A stretch of 64,000 nt of DNA from Saccharomycopsis phalli (Eukaryota; Ascomycota; Saccharomycetes; Ascoideales; Saccharomycopsidaceae): positions 248,001-312,000 of the forward strand of contig CP073216.1 of assembly GCA_020342235.1 (NCBI GenBank), read 5' to 3'. Under the pieces are notes generated by a model. The model did no database searches, was not told the origin of the DNA, and saw only the letters and a list, made by a program, of their open reading frames with translations. The position numbers and the translations under genes were made by a program. Below, piece after piece: positions 17,589 to 25,513 of the stretch (position 1 is the stretch's first letter; each line of letters opens with the position of its first letter).

Positions 17589-19325
17589 ATGATATCTACA
17601 AATTGCTGGGCTCCTAGGGGATTTGCCTCTGAGTTTCCGGAGAAGTATGAATTGGATGATGAGGAGATTGAGAGAATCAATGCTATGGCGAAGTTGCAGA
17701 TTGATGAGGCCAAGCAGGAGTTAGAAGAAGTCGAAAAGGAGGCCGAGGAGAAGAAAGTGTCCGCCAGCAAGCTCCAAAGCGAAGTTGAGATTGACGATGA
17801 CCTTAAAGAATATGATTTTGAGAACTATGACAACGATACTGAGGAAGGCACCAAGGTGACTTTCATGCCAGGGTTGTCTAACACAGAAGCGACCTTTGCA
17901 GAGGAAGAGGACGACGCGTTTTTAACGCTACCTACTGAAGAAGACCAGCAGGAGGAGAAGCAGGAGATGCAAATATATCCTACTGACAACATTATAATCT
18001 CAGGAAGAACTGAGGACGAAGTCTCGTACTTGGACGTGTATATCTACGATGATGGAGCAGGAGCGCCAGAAGGAGCCGAAGAAGACGAGTTTGATGCATT
18101 GGACCCAGATGCAAAGAACGGAATGGTGAGAGAAGGCAATTTGTATGTGCACCATGATATGATGTTACCGTCATTTCCTTTGTGTACTGAGTGGTTAAAC
18201 TTCAGACCAAATGGTGTGAACAGCGCGGAGAATGTCGGCAATTTTGCGGCAGTAGGCACTTTTGATCCGCAAATCGAGATCTGGAACTTGGACTGTATCG
18301 ACAAGGCGTTTCCAGATGCGATTTTGGGAGAGCCGGTGGACATTAGTGGCAAGAAGAAGAAGAAGAAGGCCAAGAAGGGTGTCCACGTGACCACCCACCA
18401 TACGGACGCGATACTTTCACTTAGCCACAACAAGGTGAACCGTGCTATTTTGGCGTCGTCGTCGGCAGACAAGACCGTGAAGTTATGGGACTTGACCTCG
18501 TGTACGGCTGCCAGAAGTTTCAAGTCCATTCACCATGAGAAGCAAGTCAGTTCTATCCAATGGCACCCAAATGTGTCGTTGAGTGGAGCTGACTCTATTT
18601 TGCTTTCCGGAGGGTACGACGGGTCTGTTTGTGTTTCTGACGTCAGAATAGCGGAGGAGAAGAACTTGTCCAAGAGATGGGCTGTCGGTGCTGGTGAGGA
18701 GGTGGAGAATGTCAGATGGGGCGGATTGGCCAACGACAACATCTTTTATGCAGGCACAGACTCGGGGGTTGTATATGCGTACGATGTCAGAAAAGAGGGC
18801 GATGCCTTGTGGAAATTGAAGGCACATGACTCGGGCATCACCTCGTTGGACTCGAATAACTTTGTTGACGGCTTATTGGTCACCAGTGGAATGGGCGACA
18901 AGCTGGTGAAGATCTGGAAGGTGCCGGTGTCGGATGCCAGCACTGCCGACATCAAGCCTAGTATGATTTTGTCCCGTGATTTGGGCGTGGGTAACGTTCT
19001 CTCGACTGCGTTTGCCTGTGATATAGAAGTCGCTGGCCACATTGCTGCTGGAGGGGTCACTGGTCCTTTGAAGGTGTGGGACGCGTTTTCCAACAAGTCG
19101 GTGCGGAAGGCCTTTAGGGAACCGTTGCGGTCTTTACAGGAAAAGGCCAGGGCTGAGGCCAGAGAGAATTCCAGAGCGTCGCGTATTTCCAGAAAATACC
19201 AGCACGAATACGAGGAGAGGGTCTTGGAGGCGGAAGGAGAGGGCGATGAGGAAGAGGAAGAGGACGACGAGGATGTTGAAGTTGACGATCAGGACGGTGA
19301 TGACTCCGAGGAGATGGAAGAATAA
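17589..19325 (+). CDS. PWP1: WD40 ribosome-biogenesis protein PWP1
   Basis: Nucleolar beta-propeller needed for 60S assembly. It begins MISTNCWAPRGFASEFPEKY, the conserved PWP1 N-terminus, followed by a charged helix and acidic linker, a Lys-rich patch near residue 256, and WD repeats from about residue 230 to 510 (for example SADKTVKLWDL and VRWGGLANDNIFYAGTDSG). The tail is a long acidic D/E run typical of the family. A CTG codon at 18903-18905 sits in MGDK-CTG-VKIW, where WD40 repeats carry Ser or Thr, so serine is the likely residue. It is convergent with FAP7 (55 bp apart). Confidence 0.95.
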   Translation: MISTNCWAPRGFASEFPEKYELDDEEIERINAMAKLQIDEAKQELEEVEKEAEEKKVSASKLQSEVEIDDDLKEYDFENYDNDTEEGTKVTFMPGLSNTEATFAEEEDDAFLTLPTEEDQQEEKQEMQIYPTDNIIISGRTEDEVSYLDVYIYDDGAGAPEGAEEDEFDALDPDAKNGMVREGNLYVHHDMMLPSFPLCTEWLNFRPNGVNSAENVGNFAAVGTFDPQIEIWNLDCIDKAFPDAILGEPVDISGKKKKKKAKKGVHVTTHHTDAILSLSHNKVNRAILASSSADKTVKLWDLTSCTAARSFKSIHHEKQVSSIQWHPNVSLSGADSILLSGGYDGSVCVSDVRIAEEKNLSKRWAVGAGEEVENVRWGGLANDNIFYAGTDSGVVYAYDVRKEGDALWKLKAHDSGITSLDSNNFVDGLLVTSGMGDKLVKIWKVPVSDASTADIKPSMILSRDLGVGNVLSTAFACDIEVAGHIAAGGVTGPLKVWDAFSNKSVRKAFREPLRSLQEKARAEARENSRASRISRKYQHEYEERVLEAEGEGDEEEEEDDEDVEVDDQDGDDSEEMEE

Positions 19326-19380
19326 TTAGCATTACGTTTAGATAAGCATTAGTTAATATTCAATGTAGACTTACTATACA

Positions 19381-19950
19381 CTACTCGGACTCCTCGTGGT
19401 CAGCCAAGTCGTTGGATACCCCTTGAGGGTGATCCTTCTTCCACAACTCGATCCACTGGAGGATTCTCGCGACGTTCTCTTCTATCTGATCGATATCGTC
19501 GCTTCTTAGCTCAATAACAACTTCGGGCTTGTAGCTATCCTGGGCTTCTTGGATAAGCACGTCCATAATCTCCACATCCAAATTTTCCTGGACCTTTGCC
19601 TCGGAGTATCCTCGGGCACTAAGTCTATCAAACAATATACTGTTGTCGCATCTCAACACTATCACCAAGTCAATCAACCGCTCAGGAAAGATCTCACAGA
19701 CATGCCAGTCGACAATCGCCCCGCCTTTTTCCAATTCAGGCTCCAAGGCATCCAAGAGCTTATCCTCATCGACGATATCCGAGTCTCTAGCGTCATCATG
19801 GCCATCAATGCATCCGTGCTCTCTGGCAAAGTCACTAATATTGAAATGTTTCAATCCCGATGCCTGCTGAAGCAACAATGCAGCATGGCTGGTTTTCCCG
19901 CTTCCAGGAGTCCCTGTGAGAATAATGTTTGGAGATGATCTTCTCGTCAT
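19381..19950 (-). CDS. FAP7: adenylate kinase/ATPase required for 20S pre-rRNA cleavage
   Basis: Homologue of Fap7/hCINAP (AK6). It works with Rps14 in the last steps of 40S maturation. The P-loop GTPGSGKT lies at residues 13-20 when the start is placed at 19950 (MTRRSSPNIILTGTP), which fits the family best; an upstream in-frame AUG at 19980 adds 10 residues. The NMP-bind helix, DWHVCEIFPERLIDLVIVLR, and LIQEAQDSYKPEVVIELRS are characteristic. The usual longer adenylate-kinase lid is absent, as in all AK6 proteins. It neighbours PWP1, another ribosome-biogenesis gene. Confidence 0.94.
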   Translation of the reverse strand: MTRRSSPNIILTGTPGSGKTSHAALLLQQASGLKHFNISDFAREHGCIDGHDDARDSDIVDEDKLLDALEPELEKGGAIVDWHVCEIFPERLIDLVIVLRCDNSILFDRLSARGYSEAKVQENLDVEIMDVLIQEAQDSYKPEVVIELRSDDIDQIEENVARILQWIELWKKDHPQGVSNDLADHEESE

Positions 19951-20110
19951 GGTAGTAAAAACTTTTATACCCGCAGTCATGGTACTTCCCTCTGTGTCAC
20001 GTGCGAGTGGTGAAGAAAAAAAGCCTCTCTACATGGAACATTTGTAAAGAGTCTCATTGTATGGATGATAATATTTCTCTAGTATTGATAAATAATTGTT
20101 GATATAAATT

Positions 20111-21099
20111 ATGTGTGAGTATCTTTTCTGAAGCAGATGCACTCCTGTGGCCGTCGATGGCGTACGATTTTAGCATTACGATTCAACTAACGTGTAGCTT
20201 TAAATTGGGGAACAGGAAATGTAAACGGGGTCAGCACGTTTGGCAACTTTGGCAACTTTGGCAACTTTGGCCAACCGAAGTTGAGCGACTCCAAGAATAA
20301 TAATGATACAATGAATAATAGAACCGACGAGGCTAACTTAGAGGTTGGACGGGCCCCAGATGGCCAAAGCCAGCCCTATCCAACAATGCCAGGTACCCTT
20401 GGTGGTGCAAATGTGAATGCCCCGCCCGGACTAAATCCTGCCGCAAAGCCAGTGAATAGCGACATGGCGCCGGGCATTGATCCCCAGCTTCCAGGACTGC
20501 AGGGGAACATGGGCAGTCCAGCTGGGTTTGTAGACAGTCAGCCAAATGCTGGCGAGCCGCAACTAACTGAAATCGAAAGATACGGGCTCCGGGGCTTGGT
20601 GCCGCTTCTAACCATGCCCAATAACGAGATAACCAAAGTTGCCATTGGTAGTGACTTGACCATGGCAGGAATGGGACTTGAAAAGGCCTCGGGTAATGAT
20701 CAGTTGTTGAGGCACTTCCAATCACCGTGGTTAGAAACGTCGATAAAAGACGTGGAACCAGCGTACCAATTACCAGAGTCTGTGCAGCAGATGAACCAGG
20801 AGAAGTACAAGTACTTACAACCGGCGGAAAACAGGTTTAGCAACTACTCGGAAGACACGTTGTTCTTCCTCTTCTACTCCAAGCCCAAGGATATCTTGCA
20901 AGAAATATCTGCGCGTGAGTTGCGCGAAAGAAGCTGGAGATTTCACAAGGGCTTGAAAGTGTGGCTAACCAAAGTCACTGAGGTGGAACCAGTTCAAGAG
21001 ACCCCGTTATCCGAAAGAGGGGTGTATACGTTCTTTGATCCGCAAATCTGGGAGAGAGTAACAAAAGAGTTTGTGTTGGAGTACAGCGCCATCTTGTGA
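20111..21099 (+). CDS. CDC36: CCR4-NOT subunit NOT2, spliced (exons 20111..20114 and 20198..21099)
   Basis: The C-terminal ~150 residues form the NOT box (DTLFFLFYSKPKDILQEISA, LRERSWRFHKGLKVWLTK, GVYTFFDPQIWERVTKEFVL) that dimerises with Not5/Not3 on the Not1 scaffold of the deadenylase complex. The large exon lacks an in-frame AUG: its frame is closed by a TAA at 20188 and contains only a later TTG. A donor GTGAGT at 20115, an ACTAAC branch at about 20185-20190 and a TAG acceptor ending at 20197 join a four-base exon (ATG plus T) to the rest, giving MSLNWGTGNVNGVSTFGNFG at the N-terminus. That region carries FGN repeats from a 9-bp tandem (20238-20271) and then a Pro/Gly/Asn-rich linker. 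Confidence 0.85.
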
Positions 21100-21157
21100 T
21101 GATCAAATGATTCTTGTATATTAATAAATACATAACTTTGCCGGATGGCTCTGTAGG

Positions 21158-22096
21158 CTACTTTGAAGCGGTCTTGGCTAATTTCCGCTCGATCTCGAAA
21201 ATCTCCAAGCACGTCTCGTTAATTGTGTCCCAGTCCTGCTCAATTTCCTGGTCCAAAGGTGCCCGTCCAACGTAAACTTCACCCCGTCCATACAAAACAT
21301 TCAATGCCTTCTTGACCCCAATTGGGCCACGTTGAGAGATGCATTCGCCGATTGTTGCGTACCGCTGATACTTGGCTGCATCAGCGTAGTTGCCTTGGCT
21401 AACAAGATTAAAAATATGCACGTAAATGTGGGGGAAGACGTTGGCCACTGCTCCAATGACACCCTTGGCACCCAAAGTCAACCCAGAAAAGAGGAGCTGT
21501 CCCATTCCCGAGATCCCAACGAAATTGTTTTTCAGGATATCCTCGTCAAGACAGATGGTGGTGTAGAATGGAATGTTTCCGTGCGTCATTTTGATCCCCA
21601 CAATATTGGCATGGCTTGACAACCGCTTGACCGTAGCCTCGTCAAGCCAAACACCATTGGAAATTTGCGGATACTGGTAGAGGATAACCGGTAGCGGCGA
21701 CTTGTCTGCTACTTCCTTGAGCCAGTTGTAAAGCCCCTCAGGCTTTTGGAGAGGCCCATAAAAGTTGCTAGGTACAACTAATGTGTAGTCTGCCCCCGCA
21801 TTTTTCTGGCCGCGGATCTCGTCAAGAGTATCTGCAAGGCAATTTTGAGCAACCCCAGCAATTATAGTTGTCTCCGGAAAATGATCCCGGTAAACCTTAA
21901 TTTCCTCGATTCTCTCCAGCCGTGTTAAACTAGTGTTTTCGCCCAAGGACCCATTAACAACCAAGCCTGTAATTCCAGACTCAATCACAAACTTGGCCTG
22001 TTCAATACAGGCGTCCCAGTCTATAGTGTAATTGTCCTTCTTGTAGAAAGTTGGTAACGGCGTATATATGCCTGCTTTAGGTGGTAGAATCGTCAT
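21158..22096 (-). CDS. dihydrodipicolinate synthase-family aldolase
   Basis: A 312-residue class I aldolase of the DHDPS/N-acetylneuraminate lyase fold. The Schiff-base lysine is seen in NIVGIKMTHG, the catalytic tyrosine in PVILYQYPQIS, and the substrate carboxylate loop in VNGSLGENTSL. Fungi do not make lysine through this enzyme; fungal members cleave 2-keto-3-deoxy sugar acids (LGA1 of galacturonate breakdown) or 4-hydroxy-2-oxoglutarate-type compounds. The exact substrate cannot be read from the sequence. Its promoter carries a palindromic CGG-N11-CCG, suggesting induction by a Zn2Cys6 activator. A MFS transporter gene lies two genes away. Confidence 0.85.
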   Translation of the reverse strand: MTILPPKAGIYTPLPTFYKKDNYTIDWDACIEQAKFVIESGITGLVVNGSLGENTSLTRLERIEEIKVYRDHFPETTIIAGVAQNCLADTLDEIRGQKNAGADYTLVVPSNFYGPLQKPEGLYNWLKEVADKSPLPVILYQYPQISNGVWLDEATVKRLSSHANIVGIKMTHGNIPFYTTICLDEDILKNNFVGISGMGQLLFSGLTLGAKGVIGAVANVFPHIYVHIFNLVSQGNYADAAKYQRYATIGECISQRGPIGVKKALNVLYGRGEVYVGRAPLDQEIEQDWDTINETCLEIFEIERKLAKTASK

Positions 22097-22136
22097 ACTT
22101 GATTCAGCAAGTAGTGGAAGCCGCTGTTATATAAAA

Positions 22137-22161
22137 GTATCGGCAACCCCGTTACCGATAC
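22137..22161. promoter_or_regulatory. palindromic CGG-N11-CCG site before the aldolase gene
   Basis: Arms GTATCGG (22137-22143) and CCGATAC (22155-22161) form a perfect 7-bp inverted repeat around an 11-bp centre. CGG-N11-CCG is the geometry bound by Gal4-type Zn2Cys6 dimers. It lies 41-65 bp upstream of the aldolase AUG, next to a TATATAA element (22127-22134). The identity of the regulator is unknown. Confidence 0.55.
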
Positions 22162-22248
22162 TACCCTAGTCGTGTTTGGTCTGCAGTGAGACAATCTTGC
22201 CATCTCGCTGTCGCACCTCTACTAGTGTTCAGTGATAAAGAACATACA

Positions 22249-23751
22249 TCATCTATGATTGCTATGTGACTGTTTTAGCTTTCCTAGAACTCGCTTCTCG
22301 AAAGAAATTAACTGAGTAGTTAAGCTTTTATTATCTAGTTTGTAAGGTGCAAGGATTTTTGTCTCCAAATCCCCGAGCTCCGCTAATCGTGTGTCCGCGA
22401 AGCCGCACAAGAAAGCATTTAAGCATGTGAATGCAAACGTACCCAGCTCAATTGTGGAGACCAGTGGCTTATTAGATGAGGGGCAACACCGCAATTGTAC
22501 ATCATCTGATTTGTCACTTTGGCCGAGGCTAAACAACTTGAGAAATCCCGTTCCCTGGACCAAGTCAACTTTTTCTACTTCACCATGAGAGTATTCTACC
22601 TGCACATCAAACGTCCGATCCGAAGACTGCGCGAATTCCCGGTACTGATTGAGAAAACTGTCCACGGAAAATGTAAGCAACAAGCTGCCCGACGGGATAA
22701 AGCCATATGTCATTGCAAACGCATCGACCAATTGCTCTGTATCGTAGGATAAAAATAGCTCGGCTTTGGACTTGATATCTCCGCTATATAGTAGTAGAAT
22801 GTCGCCGGTTTTTCTGTCTACGTCAAAGACCGTATTTCTGTCTCTAATGGAGTGATTGACAAAGTCCATCAACGGAACTAATGTAACGTCAACTACGAAA
22901 TCCTGCAAATCAGTCGCATCTACTCCATCAGCGTCACTGTCAACAGATCTGGGAATGCCAAGAGACCGTGACTTAACTGCAGAAATAGTCTGATGGAAGA
23001 CTTCTATAGGGAGAATATCCTTTCGGATCGCTTCGCCGGTGAACCCTATGATCGACTCCAACATCATGACCACCTGGTCATAAACCTGATATCTATCGGT
23101 CAAAATGCCGTACAACGCACCCTTGATTTGTGACTTTTCGGGATAGTTCTTAAAGAGCTTATACAAGAGGTCGTGCTCATCGGCATTTTCACTTACCGTC
23201 AGTAACCCTAAACAATCGAATCTAATTTGGTTGTCAAATGTGGGGATGTTGATCTTCAAGAGAAGATTAACGTACTCATCATACTCACGTAAAGGCAGCC
23301 TCAAAATAAACTCTTTCACTTCAGGAGACACGTTGGAGAGCATAAATTGAACATATCTGCTAGTACTGACAATGCTAAGCAATACATACTGAAGCTGTAC
23401 AGTTTCTGAACTGCCTTCCCTTAACGAGGTGATAATTAGCTCTTGAAATCCAGCAATGATACCCAATTCGGACACCAACTGTGACTCGTAGGTTTCCTTC
23501 CAGTTTGCTTTGTAGTACGAAGAAATCTTCGGAAGCGTGTACTTGAAGAATAATTCAACTGTAATAAGACACCCTCGTGGGATCCGTAGCAACTCACCCT
23601 CGTCATCGTGTGGCTCATAGAATAGCCCATATCCTCCAAGATCACTCTGGCCCACTGAGACACTTTTAGAAACCTTGACACCCCTCAACTTTAGGTTTTG
23701 TATTAGGATTTCCAAATCCTCTTGCGTTACACTGCTTCCTGAGTGCTGCAT
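22249..23751 (-). CDS. SET-domain protein lysine methyltransferase (RLSMT/SETD6-like)
   Basis: Has the split SET architecture of Rubisco-LSMT-type enzymes: an N-terminal SET part with LGGYGLFYEP and LLRIPRGCLITVELFFK, a long helical insert, then the catalytic core LVPLMDFVNHSIRDRNTVF (the D-x-x-NHS motif) and ELFLSYDTEQLVDAFAMTYG with the Y and YGF residues. A C-terminal substrate-binding helical domain follows. Yeast relatives are Rkm1-4, Efm1 and Ctm1, which methylate ribosomal proteins, eEF1A and cytochrome c; I cannot say which one this is. The start at Met 28 of the longest frame (23751, MQHSGSSVTQEDLEIL) is preferred; the extra 27 residues look unrelated. Confidence 0.82.
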   Translation of the reverse strand: MQHSGSSVTQEDLEILIQNLKLRGVKVSKSVSVGQSDLGGYGLFYEPHDDEGELLRIPRGCLITVELFFKYTLPKISSYYKANWKETYESQLVSELGIIAGFQELIITSLREGSSETVQLQYVLLSIVSTSRYVQFMLSNVSPEVKEFILRLPLREYDEYVNLLLKINIPTFDNQIRFDCLGLLTVSENADEHDLLYKLFKNYPEKSQIKGALYGILTDRYQVYDQVVMMLESIIGFTGEAIRKDILPIEVFHQTISAVKSRSLGIPRSVDSDADGVDATDLQDFVVDVTLVPLMDFVNHSIRDRNTVFDVDRKTGDILLLYSGDIKSKAELFLSYDTEQLVDAFAMTYGFIPSGSLLLTFSVDSFLNQYREFAQSSDRTFDVQVEYSHGEVEKVDLVQGTGFLKLFSLGQSDKSDDVQLRCCPSSNKPLVSTIELGTFAFTCLNAFLCGFADTRLAELGDLETKILAPYKLDNKSLTTQLISFEKRVLGKLKQSHSNHR

Positions 23752-23954
23752 AATGATCTCAAATATTATGGTTAGTCCCCAGAAGTTTTTCAAGTATGCA
23801 CGAGGCCCCCTTGAGCTACCTCCGTCTGTCACCGGGATAATACATTCCCCGCTATCAGGCAGTATCTCTATGCTAAGTATTACTATTATATTTTCCTAGC
23901 ATATATAAAAAATATTATTTCCGCATTTTAAAATGGTTATATTACCAATTAACA

Positions 23955-25469
23955 ATGACAAGCAAAGAATCGCTTCTGCACAGAGACGAAGCCCTGGACC
24001 CTGAGAAGCATTCCCCGGCTGCAGTTGGGTTTAAGCTGGAGGACCAAAAGGATAGAGAAGTGGAAGAACTTGCCAATAAGCATGGCATAGATCACAGGAA
24101 ATTGATGTGGAAAATCGACATTTGTGTTGTGCCCCCTCTTGCACTTCTTTATTTCTTGTCGTTCCTTGACAGAGTGAACATCTCCAATGCTAAAGTATAT
24201 GGCATTGAAAAATCCATTGGATTGGTTGATGATCAATTCAACACATGTTTGACATTATTCTTTGTGCCATATGTGTTTTTCGAAGTATTTTCAAACTATG
24301 CCTTAAAGTTCGTTCCACCACATTTATGGCTAAGTGCTTGTATTTTGTTTTTTGGCTGCGTTTCCATAGGTATGGGATTCGCCAGAAATTTTGGGCAACT
24401 TGCTGCGTGCCGTTTCTTGTTGGGAATATTTGAAAGCGGAACTTTCCCTGCCATCTTCTACATTTTGTCTAATTTCTATGCCAAAAGAGAGTCACAGCGT
24501 CGATTCAGCACGTTCTTTTCCTGTACATGTTTAGCTGGTGCTGCCGGTGGTTCGCTTGCTTATCAAATTAGAACCTTGGACGGTAAGCATGGAATTGAAA
24601 GTTGGCAATGGATTTTTATTATTGAAGGCGCCTTCACCGCCGGATTAGCCTTTGTGTTGTATTTTATTGTTCCAGATTTCCCAGAGAACTGCAGATTTCT
24701 CAAAGAAAACGAGAGACAATTCCTCAAAGAGAAATTGGCCATTTACAATGGCGACTCAGGATTTGAATTCCAATACACTCCAAAGGAGGTGTTGCTTGTT
24801 TTCAAAGACCCGCTCATATGGCTTGCTGCTCTCGCATATTTTGGCCTTATTATTCCATCATATGGATATGCCTATTTTGCAACCACAATTATAAAAATTA
24901 TGGGCTACACTGGTGCGGTGGCTAATCAGAAGTCGGTTTATCCTTGGGTATTGGCCTTTGGCTGGTCTATTGTAATTTCGTTTGTTTCTGATAGAGCGAG
25001 ATTGAGACTTCCATTTGCCCTTTTCAATAGTATCTTGGCTATTATAGGCTTGGCAATTGTCTTGGGAGCTAAAAATAGTCCAGGTGCCAGATACGCCGGC
25101 TGCTTTTTGAGTGTTACTGGTCTTTATACAGCGATGCCACTATTAGTTTGTTGGTGCTCGTTAAATTACGGTGGTCACTTGAGAAAAGCAGTGGGTTCCA
25201 GTTGGCAAATAGGTTTCGGTAATATCGGGGGGATTATTGCAACATATATTTTCTTGGCACCAGATGCACCGCGCTATGTGAAAGGATTGTCCATCAGCCT
25301 CGCGTTTGTAGTATTTTCTATGATTATGATGGGGCTCACCTTCCTTTACTATTACAAAGGCAATCAAAAGAAACAACAGCCCGAGTATATTCAACAGTAT
25401 GAGACCTTGACACCGCGAGAAAAGGCCGTCAGAGGCGATAAGAACCCTTACATTAAGTACTTATACTAA
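23955..25469 (+). CDS. MFS anion:cation symporter, Dal5/allantoate permease type
   Basis: A 504-residue transporter with twelve predicted helices. The cytosolic N-terminus ends in RKLMWKIDICVVPPLALLYF, followed by LSFLDRVNISNAKV, the D-R-x-N-I-x-N-A signature of the fungal ACS/Dal5 family. GIFESGTFPAIFYILSNFYA and PDFPENCRFL are also typical. Relatives carry allantoate, nicotinate, pantothenate, cysteine or sugar acids. The closeness to the sugar-acid-type aldolase makes an organic acid or sugar-acid substrate plausible but unproven. It shares a ~200-bp divergent promoter with the SET gene. Confidence 0.88.
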   Translation: MTSKESLLHRDEALDPEKHSPAAVGFKLEDQKDREVEELANKHGIDHRKLMWKIDICVVPPLALLYFLSFLDRVNISNAKVYGIEKSIGLVDDQFNTCLTLFFVPYVFFEVFSNYALKFVPPHLWLSACILFFGCVSIGMGFARNFGQLAACRFLLGIFESGTFPAIFYILSNFYAKRESQRRFSTFFSCTCLAGAAGGSLAYQIRTLDGKHGIESWQWIFIIEGAFTAGLAFVLYFIVPDFPENCRFLKENERQFLKEKLAIYNGDSGFEFQYTPKEVLLVFKDPLIWLAALAYFGLIIPSYGYAYFATTIIKIMGYTGAVANQKSVYPWVLAFGWSIVISFVSDRARLRLPFALFNSILAIIGLAIVLGAKNSPGARYAGCFLSVTGLYTAMPLLVCWCSLNYGGHLRKAVGSSWQIGFGNIGGIIATYIFLAPDAPRYVKGLSISLAFVVFSMIMMGLTFLYYYKGNQKKQQPEYIQQYETLTPREKAVRGDKNPYIKYLY

Positions 25470-25513
25470 TTGGTTATAATAGTTTATTTGTTCAATATAG
25501 TTTATCACGATCG

